From assembly GCF_037997115.1 (NCBI RefSeq), contig NZ_CP150484.1, positions 9,002,735 through 9,049,775 on the forward strand: DNA of 47,041 bases, written 5' to 3'. A program made the position numbers and the translations under genes. The notes beneath the pieces were generated by a model that saw only the letters and a list, made by a program, of their open reading frames with translations, did no database searches and was not told where the DNA came from. Source of the stretch: Amycolatopsis coloradensis. GTDB taxonomy: Bacteria; Actinomycetota; Actinomycetes; Mycobacteriales; Pseudonocardiaceae. Shown here one piece after another: positions 1-7,631 of the stretch. The number at the start of each line of letters is the position of its first letter. The first letter of the stretch is position 1.

Positions 1-62
1 CCGGTCATGCCGAGGACGCCGAGGTACGCGGTGATCGGCGCGGCCTCGGGGTCGACCTTCAC
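1..62 (-). pseudogene. 5'-truncated NADP-dependent oxidoreductase (MDR family) remnant, runs off left edge
   Basis: Reading the minus strand from position 62 gives an open frame whose residues include DPEAAPITAYLGVLGMTG. This is the hallmark segment that precedes the Rossmann fold in the zinc-independent medium-chain reductases (CurA / prostaglandin reductase type). In that family the motif normally lies about 120 residues into the protein, but here only three codons precede it. Immediately upstream is a palindrome (56-82) and then the stop codon of the cysteine desulfhydrase gene, so the N-terminal domain is missing. An in-frame GTG at 62 might allow a shortened product, but a catalytic-domain-less protein is unlikely to work. 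The rest lies outside the window. Confidence 0.6.
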
Positions 63-123
63 CGCATGCCATGCGGTGAAGGGCCCTTTCGTGGCGTCCA
101 ATGCGGGGAAAGTCCCCTTCAGC
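56..123. repeat. Family B palindromic repeat between the broken oxidoreductase and the cds1 stop
   Basis: Positions 56-68 and 70-82 are perfect 13-base inverted arms around one base. A second block at 101-123 carries GGGGAAAGTCCCCTT and is identical over 23 bases to the reverse complement of 38132-38154, some 38 kb away. The stop codon of the adjacent minus-strand gene (119-121) lies inside it. It probably forms a terminator hairpin and belongs to a dispersed repeat family (see findings). Confidence 0.7.
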
Positions 124-1201
124 TCTCCGGGGCGAGCTTCCCGCTCACCAGGAATTCCCGGTACTTCTCCAGGTAAGGCGCGATGTCGATGTTCTTCTGC
201 GCCAGCCACGCGTCGTCGTAGTACGTGTTGGCGTACCGCTCCCCGCCGTCGCACAGCAGCGTGACGATACTGCCCGCCTGGCCTTCCGAGACCATCCGCG
301 AGATCAGCGTGAAGGCGCCGAAGAGGTTCGTCCCGGTCGAGCCGCCCGCCCAGTGCCCGGTCCGCTCGCGCAGCACGCGGATGGCCGCCAGCGAAGCGGC
401 GTCCGGCACCTGGAACATCTCGTCGATCACGCCGGGCACGAACGACGGCTCGACGCGCGGCCGCCCGATTCCCTCGATCCGCGAAGGCATGCCGGTGCTG
501 TAGTCGAGCGCCCCGGTCTGCCAGGCGCCGAAGAACGACGAGTTCTCCGGGTCGACGACGGCGATCTTCGTGGTGTGCCGCTTGTAGCGCACGTAGCGGC
601 CGAAGGTCGCGCTCGTGCCACCGGTCCCGGCGCCGACGACGATCCACGTCGGCACAGGGTGCCGCTCGGACTGCATCTGCGCGTACACCGACTCGGCGAT
701 GTTGTTGTTCCCGCGCCAGTCCGTCGCGCGCTCCGCGTAGGTGAACTGGTCTAGGTAGTGGCCGTTGCACTCCGAAGCGAGCCGTTCGGCCTCCGGGTAC
801 ATGTCCGGCGCGCGGTCGACGTAGTGGCATTCGCCGCCGTAGAACTCGATGAGCGCGATCTTCTCCGGCGAGGTGCTGCGCGGCACCACGGTGATGAACC
901 GCAGCCCGAGCATCCGCGCGAAATACGCCTCCGAAACCGCCGTCGAGCCGCTGGACGCCTCGACGAGCACGGTGTCCGGCCCGATCTGACCGTTCACCAG
1001 GCCGTACAGGAACAGCGAACGCGCGAGCCGGTGCTTGAGCGAGCCGGTCGGGTGGACGGACTCGTCCTTCAGGTACAGGTCCACGCCCCATTCCGGGGGC
1101 AGCGGGAAGACGTGGAGGTGCGTGTCGGCGCTGCGGTTCGCGTCGGCCTCGATGATGCGGACGGCTTCGCGGACCCAGCTGCGGCTGTGCAGGAGGCTCA
1201 C
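119..1201 (-). CDS. cds1: PLP-dependent cysteine desulfhydrase / cysteine synthase-like protein (Cds1 type)
   Basis: A 360-residue fold-type II PLP enzyme related to cysteine synthase. Visible features are the Schiff-base lysine in PTGSLKHR (K56), the substrate loop SSGST (83-87) and the phosphate-binding loop GAGTGGT (190-196). Overall length and the N-terminus with LKDESVHPTGSLK resemble M. tuberculosis Cds1 (Rv3684), which degrades L-cysteine to sulfide, ammonia and pyruvate. That exact activity is inferred; cystathionine beta-synthase or cysteine synthase activity cannot be excluded. The GTG start overlaps the upstream DUF4229 stop by four bases (GTGA), so the two are translationally coupled. 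A Lrp-type regulator lies one gene further upstream, suggesting amino-acid-responsive control. Confidence 0.85.
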   Translation of the reverse strand: MSLLHSRSWVREAVRIIEADANRSADTHLHVFPLPPEWGVDLYLKDESVHPTGSLKHRLARSLFLYGLVNGQIGPDTVLVEASSGSTAVSEAYFARMLGLRFITVVPRSTSPEKIALIEFYGGECHYVDRAPDMYPEAERLASECNGHYLDQFTYAERATDWRGNNNIAESVYAQMQSERHPVPTWIVVGAGTGGTSATFGRYVRYKRHTTKIAVVDPENSSFFGAWQTGALDYSTGMPSRIEGIGRPRVEPSFVPGVIDEMFQVPDAASLAAIRVLRERTGHWAGGSTGTNLFGAFTLISRMVSEGQAGSIVTLLCDGGERYANTYYDDAWLAQKNIDIAPYLEKYREFLVSGKLAPES

Positions 1202-1476
1202 GCCGCGCCGTCCACCCGGTCGCCGCGGAGCTGCGAGCGCAGTTCGGCACGGGCGCGAGCGCGCTTTTCGTTGCGGCGGGCGAGCCCGGCGGTCACGCGC
1301 GCGTTCAGCGGGCGGAACAGCAGCAGGCCCAGCGGCAGCCCGACGACCAGGCCGATCAGCAACGCGACCAGCAGCGGGACATTGACCAGCAGCAAGCCGC
1401 CTGCGATGACCCCGACCAGGAGAAACCTGGCCAGCACGTACAGCGTCAGGTCACGGGGCAGGTGATTATCGCTCAC
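1198..1476 (-). CDS. DUF4229-type small membrane protein
   Basis: A 92-residue protein with two hydrophobic segments (about residues 11-30 and 32-53) followed by a strongly basic, Arg-rich cytoplasmic tail. This matches the actinobacterial DUF4229 family, which has no known function. It starts at GTG 1476, ten bases after the Lrp-type gene, and overlaps the cysteine desulfhydrase gene by four bases. The three genes therefore probably form one transcript. The hydrophobic pair might be a small helper or regulator at the membrane, but nothing in the sequence shows its role. Confidence 0.75.
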   Translation of the reverse strand: MSDNHLPRDLTLYVLARFLLVGVIAGGLLLVNVPLLVALLIGLVVGLPLGLLLFRPLNARVTAGLARRNEKRARARAELRSQLRGDRVDGAA

Positions 1477-1487
1477 ACCAACGCAGG

Positions 1488-1961
1488 CTACGCGTTGCCG
1501 TTGCGGCCGTCGTCCAGGCCCGCGTTGTTGGGCCGTCCTTCGAAGCGGGTGGAGAGCACGACGGTGGTGTTCGTGCGGCCGACACCGGGGATCCGCCGCA
1601 GCCTGCCGAGGGTCCGCTCCAGATCGTCGACGGTCGCCACCCGCACTTTGACGACGAAGGCTTCGTCGCCCGCGACGGCGTAGCAGCTTTCGACCTCGTC
1701 CAGTGCCCCGAGCGCCTCCGCGACGTCGTCCTCGGTCGCGGTGTCGGTGGGGTGGATGCCGACCAGCGCCGTCACCCCGAGTCCGACCGTGCTCGGGTCG
1801 ACCATGGCGTGGTAGCCGGTGATCACGCCGGCGGCCTCGAGTTTGCCGACCCGTTCGTGCACTGATGAAGCCGAGAGCCCGACAGACCGGCCGAGGTCGG
1901 CGTAGGTAGCCCGCCCGTTCTCCCGTAATGCCGCGATGATCTTCCGATCCACCTGGTCCAC
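1488..1961 (-). CDS. Lrp/AsnC family transcriptional regulator
   Basis: A 157-residue protein with the classic AsnC layout: an N-terminal helix-turn-helix (about residues 3-50, including the segment ADLGRSVGLSASSVHERVGKL) and a C-terminal RAM ligand-binding domain (about 65-140). Lrp-type proteins form octamers that sense amino acids. It starts at GTG 1961 and faces bldC across a 248-base divergent region. Being upstream of a cysteine-degrading enzyme, it is a plausible cysteine-responsive regulator analogous to DecR/CyuR of enterobacteria. That ligand assignment is inference from context. The family call is firm. Confidence 0.9.
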   Translation of the reverse strand: MDQVDRKIIAALRENGRATYADLGRSVGLSASSVHERVGKLEAAGVITGYHAMVDPSTVGLGVTALVGIHPTDTATEDDVAEALGALDEVESCYAVAGDEAFVVKVRVATVDDLERTLGRLRRIPGVGRTNTTVVLSTRFEGRPNNAGLDDGRNGNA

Positions 1962-2209
1962 CGCTACACCTTAGGTGCCACGGCCCGATTCGCGTGATCA
2001 GGGCGCGTTTTCGTACATCCGTGACAAGACCGCGGGGCCGGAAAGCGCATGTCGTGGTTGTCGGTTTTGACCTTTAAGGGCTCTTTACTGTTGGACAACC
2101 GTTCGAGTACCTGACGGGTGAGATGCAACGATTGCCGTGTTGGCTACCCGGCACGACGGGCACAGGGCCCGCCTCCGGTTTAGCACTGGAACCGTGAAGG
2201 AGGCGGAAA
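1962..2209. promoter_or_regulatory. Divergent promoter region between the Lrp regulator and bldC
   Basis: This 248-base gap lies between two divergently transcribed regulator genes and must hold both promoters. A TTGACC at about 2068 in an AT-richer stretch could be a -35 element for bldC, but no convincing -10 box at the right spacing was seen. A strong ribosome binding site, AAGGAGG, at 2197-2203 lies six bases before the bldC start. No clear Lrp-box palindrome was identified by eye. Confidence 0.4.
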
Positions 2210-2422
2210 ATGACCGCGACCATGGGCGGCAGGTTGCTCACCCCCGGCGAAGTGGCGGCTCTGTTCCGGGTCGACCCCAAGACCGTGACCCGCTGGGCGA
2301 CCGCGGGCCGCATCGGCTCGATCCGCACCCCCGGCGGGCACCGCCGGTTCCGCGAGGCCGAGGTGAACGAACTCCTCGCCGAGCTCACCACCGACGCCAG
2401 CGAGCCCGCTCGCAAGCTCTGA
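2210..2422 (+). CDS. bldC: BldC-family MerR-like developmental regulator
   Basis: A 70-residue protein that is little more than a MerR-type winged helix-turn-helix. The core LLTPGEVAALFRVDPKTVTR followed by the TPGGHRRFRE wing is nearly identical to Streptomyces BldC (about 68 residues). BldC binds DNA as head-to-tail oligomers on direct repeats and delays entry into development in Streptomyces. The start is fixed by the near-perfect Shine-Dalgarno AAGGAGG at 2197-2203. A perfect 12-base-stem hairpin follows the gene, so it is probably monocistronic. Developmental function in this organism is inferred from Streptomyces. Confidence 0.93.
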   Translation: MTATMGGRLLTPGEVAALFRVDPKTVTRWATAGRIGSIRTPGGHRRFREAEVNELLAELTTDASEPARKL

Positions 2423-2450
2423 GCAGGCGTTTCCCGCAAAAAGGACTCCA

Positions 2451-2482
2451 GTGACGAAGGGCTCGTAACCGCCCTTCGTCAC
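2451..2482 (+). terminator. Hairpin terminator after bldC
   Basis: GTGACGAAGGGC (2451-2462) and GCCCTTCGTCAC (2471-2482) form a perfect 12-base stem with an 8-base loop, 28 bases downstream of the bldC stop. No U-tract follows, which is usual for actinobacterial terminators. Confidence 0.75.
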
Positions 2483-2571
2483 ATTGGGGTATCCATGAGT
2501 CCCCCCGCGCGCGGCAAAGGGGCTAGCCTCGTGGGACTGAGCAACGTCCTCCACGCGGAAAGGGACCGAGC

Positions 2572-2754
2572 ATGATCTATTTGCTCGCGGCCATCGGAGC
2601 GCTCACCGTCGCCGTGGTGTTGTGGCGCGCGTTCGGGATCGAGCGTGTCGGGGTGCCCTCGTCGCGACCGACGCTGGCCCCGGACGACGACCCCGACTTC
2701 CTGCGCAAGCTCGGTGAGCAGCAGCGCAAAGGTAAAGACGAGGACAAAGAATAA
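2572..2754 (+). CDS. Small single-pass membrane protein
   Basis: A 60-residue protein with an N-terminal hydrophobic helix (about residues 1-18, beginning MIYLLAAIGALTVAVVLW) and a charged cytoplasmic tail ending in Lys/Asp/Glu. A purine-rich GGAAAGGGA lies just upstream of the ATG, and a TAGCCT that could be a -10 box lies about 47 bases upstream of the start. The stop is three bases from the stop of the convergent MinD-like gene. I do not recognise a named family. The hydrophobic helix, good ribosome site and tight convergent packing support a real gene. Confidence 0.6.
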   Translation: MIYLLAAIGALTVAVVLWRAFGIERVGVPSSRPTLAPDDDPDFLRKLGEQQRKGKDEDKE

Positions 2755-2757
2755 GGA

Positions 2758-4080
2758 CTAGGGCTGGATCTGCTGGTACTGCTGGCCACCAAAGCCGTCG
2801 GCGACGGTGGCGGCCAGTTCCAGCAACGCCAGCCGGGTGTCCGCGTCGAGCCGGTCCAGCTCGATCTCGGCGCCCTCTTCCAGATGCGGGTCGAACGGGA
2901 TCCGGCACACCGAACGGACGCGCGCGCCGAAGTGCGCGGAGAGCTTGTCGAGATCGACGGAGCCACCCTTCGGCCGCACCGAGTTGATCACCGCGACAGA
3001 GCGTTTGACCAGGTCACCGTAGCCGTGCGCTTCCAGCCAGTCGAGTGTGGCCGACGCACTGCGCGCCCCGTCGACGGAGCCTGAAGAGACCACCACCAGC
3101 GCGTCCGCGACGTCCAAAACGCCCTTCATCGCCGAGTGCATCAAACCGGTCCCGCAGTCGGTGAGCACGATGTTGTAGAAGTGCTCCAGCAGGTTGACCG
3201 TGCGCCGGTAGTCGTCCTCGGAGAAAGCCTCCGAAACCGCCGGGTCCTGCTCGCTGGCGAGGATCTCCAGCCTGCTCCCACCCTGCGAGGTGTACGAACG
3301 GACGTCGCTGTACCTGGTGATCTTGTCCGCGTCCCGCAGCAGGTGCCGCACGGTCGCGGTGGTCTCGATCGGGATCTTCTGCGACAGCGTCCCGCGGTCC
3401 GGGTTCGCGTCGACGGCGACGACCCGGTCACCGCGCAGCGAAGCGAACGTCGAGCCCAGCGTGGTCGTCGTGGTGGTCTTGCCGACGCCGCCCTTGAGGC
3501 TCAGCATCGCGATCTTGTAGCACCCGCGCAGCGGCTGGTTGATCTGCGCGATCAGCTCGCGCTTGCGCGTGTCCTTGGGGCTCTCGCCCGGGTTGACGAG
3601 CTTGCCGGTGCCCACGTAGATGGCCTTGCGCCAGCCCGACTGCGGCTTGCGCTTCTGCGGCTTCACCAGGCTCGCGGTGGCGAGCTCGTCCGGGAGCGCG
3701 TGCCTGCCCTGCGGCTGCGGAAGCCCCGGCACCGCCTGTTGCTGCGGCGGCTGCGCGTACTGCTGCTGCGGCGGGTACTGGGCGGCAGGCTGCGGCGGGG
3801 CCTGCTGGGGCTGCTGAGGGTGCAGCGGGGGCAGGTTCTGGTCGTAGGGCTGCTGATACTGCCCTTGCGACGGCTGCGGCAGCGGTGGCTGCTGCTGCGG
3901 GTACTGGGCCTGCTGCGGCGGGTACTGCGGCTGGACGACCTGGGTCGGCTCGGCCTCGAAGCCGCTCGCCGTCGGGTGCGGCGCCGAATCCGTCCGGTCC
4001 TCGGAGAACAACTCCGAGGGCTGGACGCTCTCGGTGGGTTCGGGGTGGCCAGGAGCCGATTCTTCGCTGGGTCCGGTCAC
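2758..4080 (-). CDS. MinD/ParA-family ATPase with Pro/Gln-rich N-terminus (EspI-like)
   Basis: A 440-residue protein. Residues 1 to about 125 are a low-complexity tail rich in Pro, Gln and Tyr. From about 188 a MinD/ParA ATPase domain follows, with a deviant Walker A KGGVGKTT (196-203) and a later DCGTG segment typical of this clade. The architecture is that of EspI-like proteins associated with ESX type VII secretion, but no ESX gene lies nearby, so it is an orphan here. The GTG start is supported by GGAGGAA eight bases upstream. It may alternatively position some polar or cell-envelope machinery. The fold is certain, the cellular role is not. Confidence 0.75.
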   Translation of the reverse strand: MTGPSEESAPGHPEPTESVQPSELFSEDRTDSAPHPTASGFEAEPTQVVQPQYPPQQAQYPQQQPPLPQPSQGQYQQPYDQNLPPLHPQQPQQAPPQPAAQYPPQQQYAQPPQQQAVPGLPQPQGRHALPDELATASLVKPQKRKPQSGWRKAIYVGTGKLVNPGESPKDTRKRELIAQINQPLRGCYKIAMLSLKGGVGKTTTTTTLGSTFASLRGDRVVAVDANPDRGTLSQKIPIETTATVRHLLRDADKITRYSDVRSYTSQGGSRLEILASEQDPAVSEAFSEDDYRRTVNLLEHFYNIVLTDCGTGLMHSAMKGVLDVADALVVVSSGSVDGARSASATLDWLEAHGYGDLVKRSVAVINSVRPKGGSVDLDKLSAHFGARVRSVCRIPFDPHLEEGAEIELDRLDADTRLALLELAATVADGFGGQQYQQIQP

Positions 4081-4159
4081 CGCTGAATTCCTCCTCCGCG
4101 CACGTCTTCCCCCATTACCTCAGTATTGACGGTAGTCGGCACGCGCGCAGGGGCGGCGG

Positions 4160-5140
4160 TCAGCCCCCGGCGTAGGAGTGCAGGCCCGACGTCACCAGGT
4201 TCACGAAGAACATGTTGAAGATCGTCGCGGAGAACCCGACGATGTTGATGATCGCGGCCCGCTTCCCGCGCCAGCCCGCGGTGGCACGGGAGTGGAGGTA
4301 CGCCGCGTAGACGACCCACGCCACGAAGGCGACGGTCTCCTTGGGGTCCCAGCCCCAGAACCGGCCCCACGCCGCCTCGGCCCACACCGCGCCGCAGAGC
4401 ACGCCGAAGGTGAAGATCGGGAAGGCGAAGATGGTGGTGCGGTAGGCGATGCGGTCGAGCACGTCCGCGGCGGGCAGCTTCGGGCCGAACTTGGCGAACT
4501 TCGCCGGGTTGTCGTCGTGCGCGGCGCGGAAAAGGTAAAGGACGCTCGCGACACCCGGCACCAGGAAGACACCCGAGCCGATGATCGCCGCGGAGACGTG
4601 GATGATCAGCCAGTACGACTGGAGCGCGGGCTGCACCGGCGCGGCCGTCGTGTACAGCATGGTGCCGTTGACGAACATCAGGATCACGACCGGCAGCAGC
4701 AGGAAGCCGGTGAGGTGGCGGACCGGGAACTTCCGCATGATGACGAGCCAGGTCACGACGGCGATGAAGGTCGTGGCCATGCCGTATTCGTAGAGGTTGC
4801 CCCACGGCGCGCGGTGCACGGCGAACCCGCGCAGCACGATCGCGGCCAGGTGCAGCAGCGCGGCCAGCACCAGCAGCGCGGCGCCCATGCGGCCGATGCG
4901 CTCGGGACGGCCGATCTCGCGCGGGGGCTCGACGGGCGTCCCGTAGGCGGGCGCGGTCACGGAGGGACCGCCGGCGCCGACCAGCTCGCGGGCCTTCTGC
5001 TTGCTGCGTTCCGCCGCGAGCCTGCCCTTCGCGCCGAAGCCCTGCTCGATGAGGGCGAACATCAGCGCGAGGACGTAGATCGCCGCCGCGGTGGTGTAGG
5101 AGTAGTCGCTGTACTGGGACAGCGTCTCGTTGATCGGCAT
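4160..5140 (-). CDS. ccsB: Cytochrome c biogenesis protein CcsB (ResC)
   Basis: A 326-residue polytopic membrane protein with the haem-handling tryptophan-rich motif WGRFWGWDPKE near the C-terminal third, flanked by membrane helices that carry conserved histidines (for example HVSAAIIGSG). With ResB it forms the system II cytochrome c synthase, which moves haem across the membrane and attaches it to apocytochrome CXXCH motifs. AGAGG just before the ATG at 5140 supports the start. The resB stop is five bases upstream. It is the last gene of the hemL-to-ccsB series. Confidence 0.93.
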   Translation of the reverse strand: MPINETLSQYSDYSYTTAAAIYVLALMFALIEQGFGAKGRLAAERSKQKARELVGAGGPSVTAPAYGTPVEPPREIGRPERIGRMGAALLVLAALLHLAAIVLRGFAVHRAPWGNLYEYGMATTFIAVVTWLVIMRKFPVRHLTGFLLLPVVILMFVNGTMLYTTAAPVQPALQSYWLIIHVSAAIIGSGVFLVPGVASVLYLFRAAHDDNPAKFAKFGPKLPAADVLDRIAYRTTIFAFPIFTFGVLCGAVWAEAAWGRFWGWDPKETVAFVAWVVYAAYLHSRATAGWRGKRAAIINIVGFSATIFNMFFVNLVTSGLHSYAGG

Positions 5141-5145
5141 GACCT

Positions 5146-6726
5146 CTAGTTGCCTCTCTGCCCCTGGACCAGCTTGTCGCTGATCCGCTGGAACTCTTCG
5201 CCGTAGCCCGCCTGATCGGTGCGCGCCAGCCCGGCGACCTCGATCACGGTACCCGTCTCACCTTCGCGCGCCGGGGTCACCCGCACCCACACCCGGCGCC
5301 GTTTGACCAGCAACGATCCCGCCAGCCCGATCAGCATCGCGACCGCGCAGACCAGCACCCAGCCCTGCGCCGGATCGTGCGAGACCTGGATGGCGACCCA
5401 TTCCTGGACGCCGTCGAAGCGGACTTTCGTGCCGTCGTCCAGCACGGTCTCCTGGCCCTGGTCCAGGTTCTGCCGGGTGAGCTTCTTGAGCCTGCCGTCC
5501 GCGACGAGCGACTGGTCGATCTGGAAGATCGACTGCCCGCGGCCGGCGTCGAGGCCGAGGTCGCCGCGGTAGATGTCGACGGCCACGGCAGGCTTGTTCG
5601 CCTCGGGACGCGACGACGTGAGCACGTTGCCGTGCAGGAACGCGGTCGGCGCGAGCAGTCCGGTGATCGCGAGCTGACGGGTGCGGCGTTCGATCGGGTC
5701 GGCGATCCCCGGCTGGTCGATCTTCGTCGCGCCTTCGGAGAGCTTCGTCGGCTCGTCGGCGGGACGCCACGGAGTGATGTTGGTGCGCACAGTGCCGTCG
5801 GGGAACGTCACGGTGAACTTCGGGGAGTAGCCGAAGTTCAGCAGGTAGACGCGGTCGCCCGCGGTGCGCAGCGGCGAGTTGACCTCGAGCCCGTACGGCT
5901 TCCACGCGCCGGTCTTCAGATCCTCGCCGGACTGGTACTCCATGTTGGAGTGGTAGTAGTTCGCCTGCCCGTTCTCGGTGTAGCGCGCCTCGAAGTCCTT
6001 GAGGCGAATGCAGAACGCGTTGAGGTCGGTGCCGTCGACGCGCAGCCCGGCGTTGAAGGTGTCGTAGCCGAGGATCCCGGAGTTGCACCACGGGCTGCCG
6101 TCGGCCTGGACGATGACCTGGCCTTCGTAGCCGAACATCTTCCCCAGCGCGAAGAAGATGATCAGGCCGAGCATGCCGAAGTGGAAGACGAGGTTGCCGG
6201 TCTCGCGGAGGTACCCGCGTTCGGCGGAGATGCTCCGGCTTCCGTCGGCCTCTTCGCGCTCGACGCGGCGCCAGCCTTTAAGCAGCGTGTGCGTGTCCGT
6301 CATGACCGTTTCGGGGGTCCGGTCGGTCGTGGTGGACACGTGATGCGGCATCCGCGAGAGCTTGCGCGGCGTGAGCACCGGCTTCGCGCGCATCGCCTTC
6401 GCGTACTCGAAGCTGCGCGGCGCGAGGCAGCCGATGAGCGAGACCATCAGCAGGATGTAGATCGCCGAGAACCAGACGCTGCCGTAGACCTCGAAGAACT
6501 GTGTGCGGTCGAGCAGTTCGCCCCACCAGCCGTGCGCGGCGATGTACTCGTCGGTCTTGGCGACGTTGAGGTTCCGTTGCGGCAGCAGGGCGCCGGGCAT
6601 CGCGGCGAGCGCGAGCAGGAACAGCAGCACCAGCGCGGTGCGCATCGACGTCAGACCGCGCCAGGTGTTGCGCAGGAAGCCGAGGACGCGCTTCAGCGGC
6701 GTCTGATGGTATTCGGTGGTGGTCAC
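5146..6726 (-). CDS. resB: Cytochrome c biogenesis protein ResB (Ccs1)
   Basis: A protein of about 526 residues with N-terminal membrane helices, a large extracytoplasmic domain and a C-terminal helix, as in ResB/Ccs1. The open frame extends much further upstream, but that part is a shadow of ccdA. The true start is GTG 6726, whose product begins VTTTEYHQTP; it overlaps the ccdA stop by four bases (GTGA) and leaves the first membrane helix (MRTALVLLFLLALAAMPG) about 30 residues in. ResB works with CcsB to deliver and ligate haem to cytochrome c outside the membrane. Confidence 0.93.
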   Translation of the reverse strand: MTTTEYHQTPLKRVLGFLRNTWRGLTSMRTALVLLFLLALAAMPGALLPQRNLNVAKTDEYIAAHGWWGELLDRTQFFEVYGSVWFSAIYILLMVSLIGCLAPRSFEYAKAMRAKPVLTPRKLSRMPHHVSTTTDRTPETVMTDTHTLLKGWRRVEREEADGSRSISAERGYLRETGNLVFHFGMLGLIIFFALGKMFGYEGQVIVQADGSPWCNSGILGYDTFNAGLRVDGTDLNAFCIRLKDFEARYTENGQANYYHSNMEYQSGEDLKTGAWKPYGLEVNSPLRTAGDRVYLLNFGYSPKFTVTFPDGTVRTNITPWRPADEPTKLSEGATKIDQPGIADPIERRTRQLAITGLLAPTAFLHGNVLTSSRPEANKPAVAVDIYRGDLGLDAGRGQSIFQIDQSLVADGRLKKLTRQNLDQGQETVLDDGTKVRFDGVQEWVAIQVSHDPAQGWVLVCAVAMLIGLAGSLLVKRRRVWVRVTPAREGETGTVIEVAGLARTDQAGYGEEFQRISDKLVQGQRGN

Positions 6727-7496
6727 AAGGGCAGCCTGATGTCGTTCACGAGGGTGTTCCGGATCCAGCCGGTCAGGTCGCCCCAAAGCCCGGTCACCAG
6801 CAGGACGCCGACGACCAGCAGCAGGGCGCCGCCGAAGACCTGCACCTGACGGCCGTGGCGGCGCAGCCAGTCGGTGGCGCGGACGGCCCAGCGGGCGCCG
6901 AACGCGATGAGCAGGAACGGGACACCGAGGCCGAGGCAGTAGACCAGGATCAGCACGTACCCGCGCGCCGCCGCCCCGCCGGTGGCGCCGGCCATCGACA
7001 TCACCGCGGACAGCGTCGGCCCGATGCACGGCGTCCAGCCGAGACCGAACACCGCGCCGAGGACCGGCGCGCCCCACAGTCCGCCGCGCGGCACGTGGTG
7101 CGAGCGGAACTCGCGCTGCAGGCCGGGGATCCAGCCGAGGAAGACCAGCGCCATCGCGATGGTCAGCACGCCGCCGAGGCGCTGGAGAAGGTCCATGTTG
7201 AGCTGGACGACGTCGGCGATCCACACCAGCGTTCCCAGCGTCACCACGAAGACGACGGTGAACCCGAGCACGAACAGCGCCGCCGCGCCGACGACGGCGT
7301 AGCGGCCCTTCTTGCGCTCCTCGTCGGGGCTGACCGCGGGGGCGTCCGCGCCGACCAGCGCCGCCAGGTACGCGAGATACCCGGGCACCAGCGGCACGAC
7401 GCACGGCGACGCGAAGGAGATCGTCCCGGCCAGCAGCGCCACACCCGCCGCGAGCAGCAGCGGCCCTGAGAGCGCCAGCTCGGTAACACCGTTCAC
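6723..7496 (-). CDS. ccdA: Thiol-disulfide interchange protein CcdA
   Basis: A six-helix membrane protein of the DsbD/CcdA family. The two redox cysteines are visible in SFASPCVVPLVPGY and GWTPCIGPTLS. It carries reducing equivalents from cytoplasmic thioredoxin to the extracytoplasmic thioredoxin-like protein, keeping apocytochrome cysteines reduced. The open frame reaches 7565, but I chose the GTG at 7496 because the product then begins VNGVTELALSGPLL, which aligns with the start of M. tuberculosis CcdA as I remember it. A family A palindrome separates it from the upstream tlpA-like gene. Confidence 0.9.
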   Translation of the reverse strand: MNGVTELALSGPLLLAAGVALLAGTISFASPCVVPLVPGYLAYLAALVGADAPAVSPDEERKKGRYAVVGAAALFVLGFTVVFVVTLGTLVWIADVVQLNMDLLQRLGGVLTIAMALVFLGWIPGLQREFRSHHVPRGGLWGAPVLGAVFGLGWTPCIGPTLSAVMSMAGATGGAAARGYVLILVYCLGLGVPFLLIAFGARWAVRATDWLRRHGRQVQVFGGALLLVVGVLLVTGLWGDLTGWIRNTLVNDIRLPL

Positions 7497-7591
7497 GCAA
7501 AGGAGCGTAGGCAGTGTGGTCGAAGTGAAAACGCCGGGGCTGGCCCAACGGGACCTACGTCGCACCCGGTCAGGACCTTGGTCCCGGTGGG

Positions 7592-7623
7592 CGGATCGCG
7601 TTTAGCGGGCTAAACGCGATCCG
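7592..7623. repeat. Family A palindrome between the tlpA-like gene and ccdA
   Basis: A perfect inverted repeat with 15-base arms around GG; the core is GCGTTTAGC..GCTAAACGC. The whole 32 bases recur identically at 45386-45417. It lies between two co-directional genes of the cytochrome c cluster, so it could act as a transcript terminator or stabiliser, or simply be a dispersed palindromic element. Confidence 0.75.
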
Positions 7624-7631
7624 GGCGTGGG

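Noticed and set aside
2758..4080. ESX/type VII secretion locus
   Set aside because: Only an EspI-like ATPase was found; no EccB-E, PE/PPE or WXG100 gene lies nearby.
4178..5149. Long plus-strand frames opposite ccsB, hemL, hemD and other minus genes
   Set aside because: Arg/Gly/Ala/Asp-rich translations typical of the complementary strand in high-GC genomes, without motifs. The minus-strand genes are unambiguous.
6727..7548. Upstream half of the 800-codon frame containing ResB
   Set aside because: The first 270 or so codons are an Arg/Gly-rich shadow of ccdA in another frame. ResB starts at GTG 6726.
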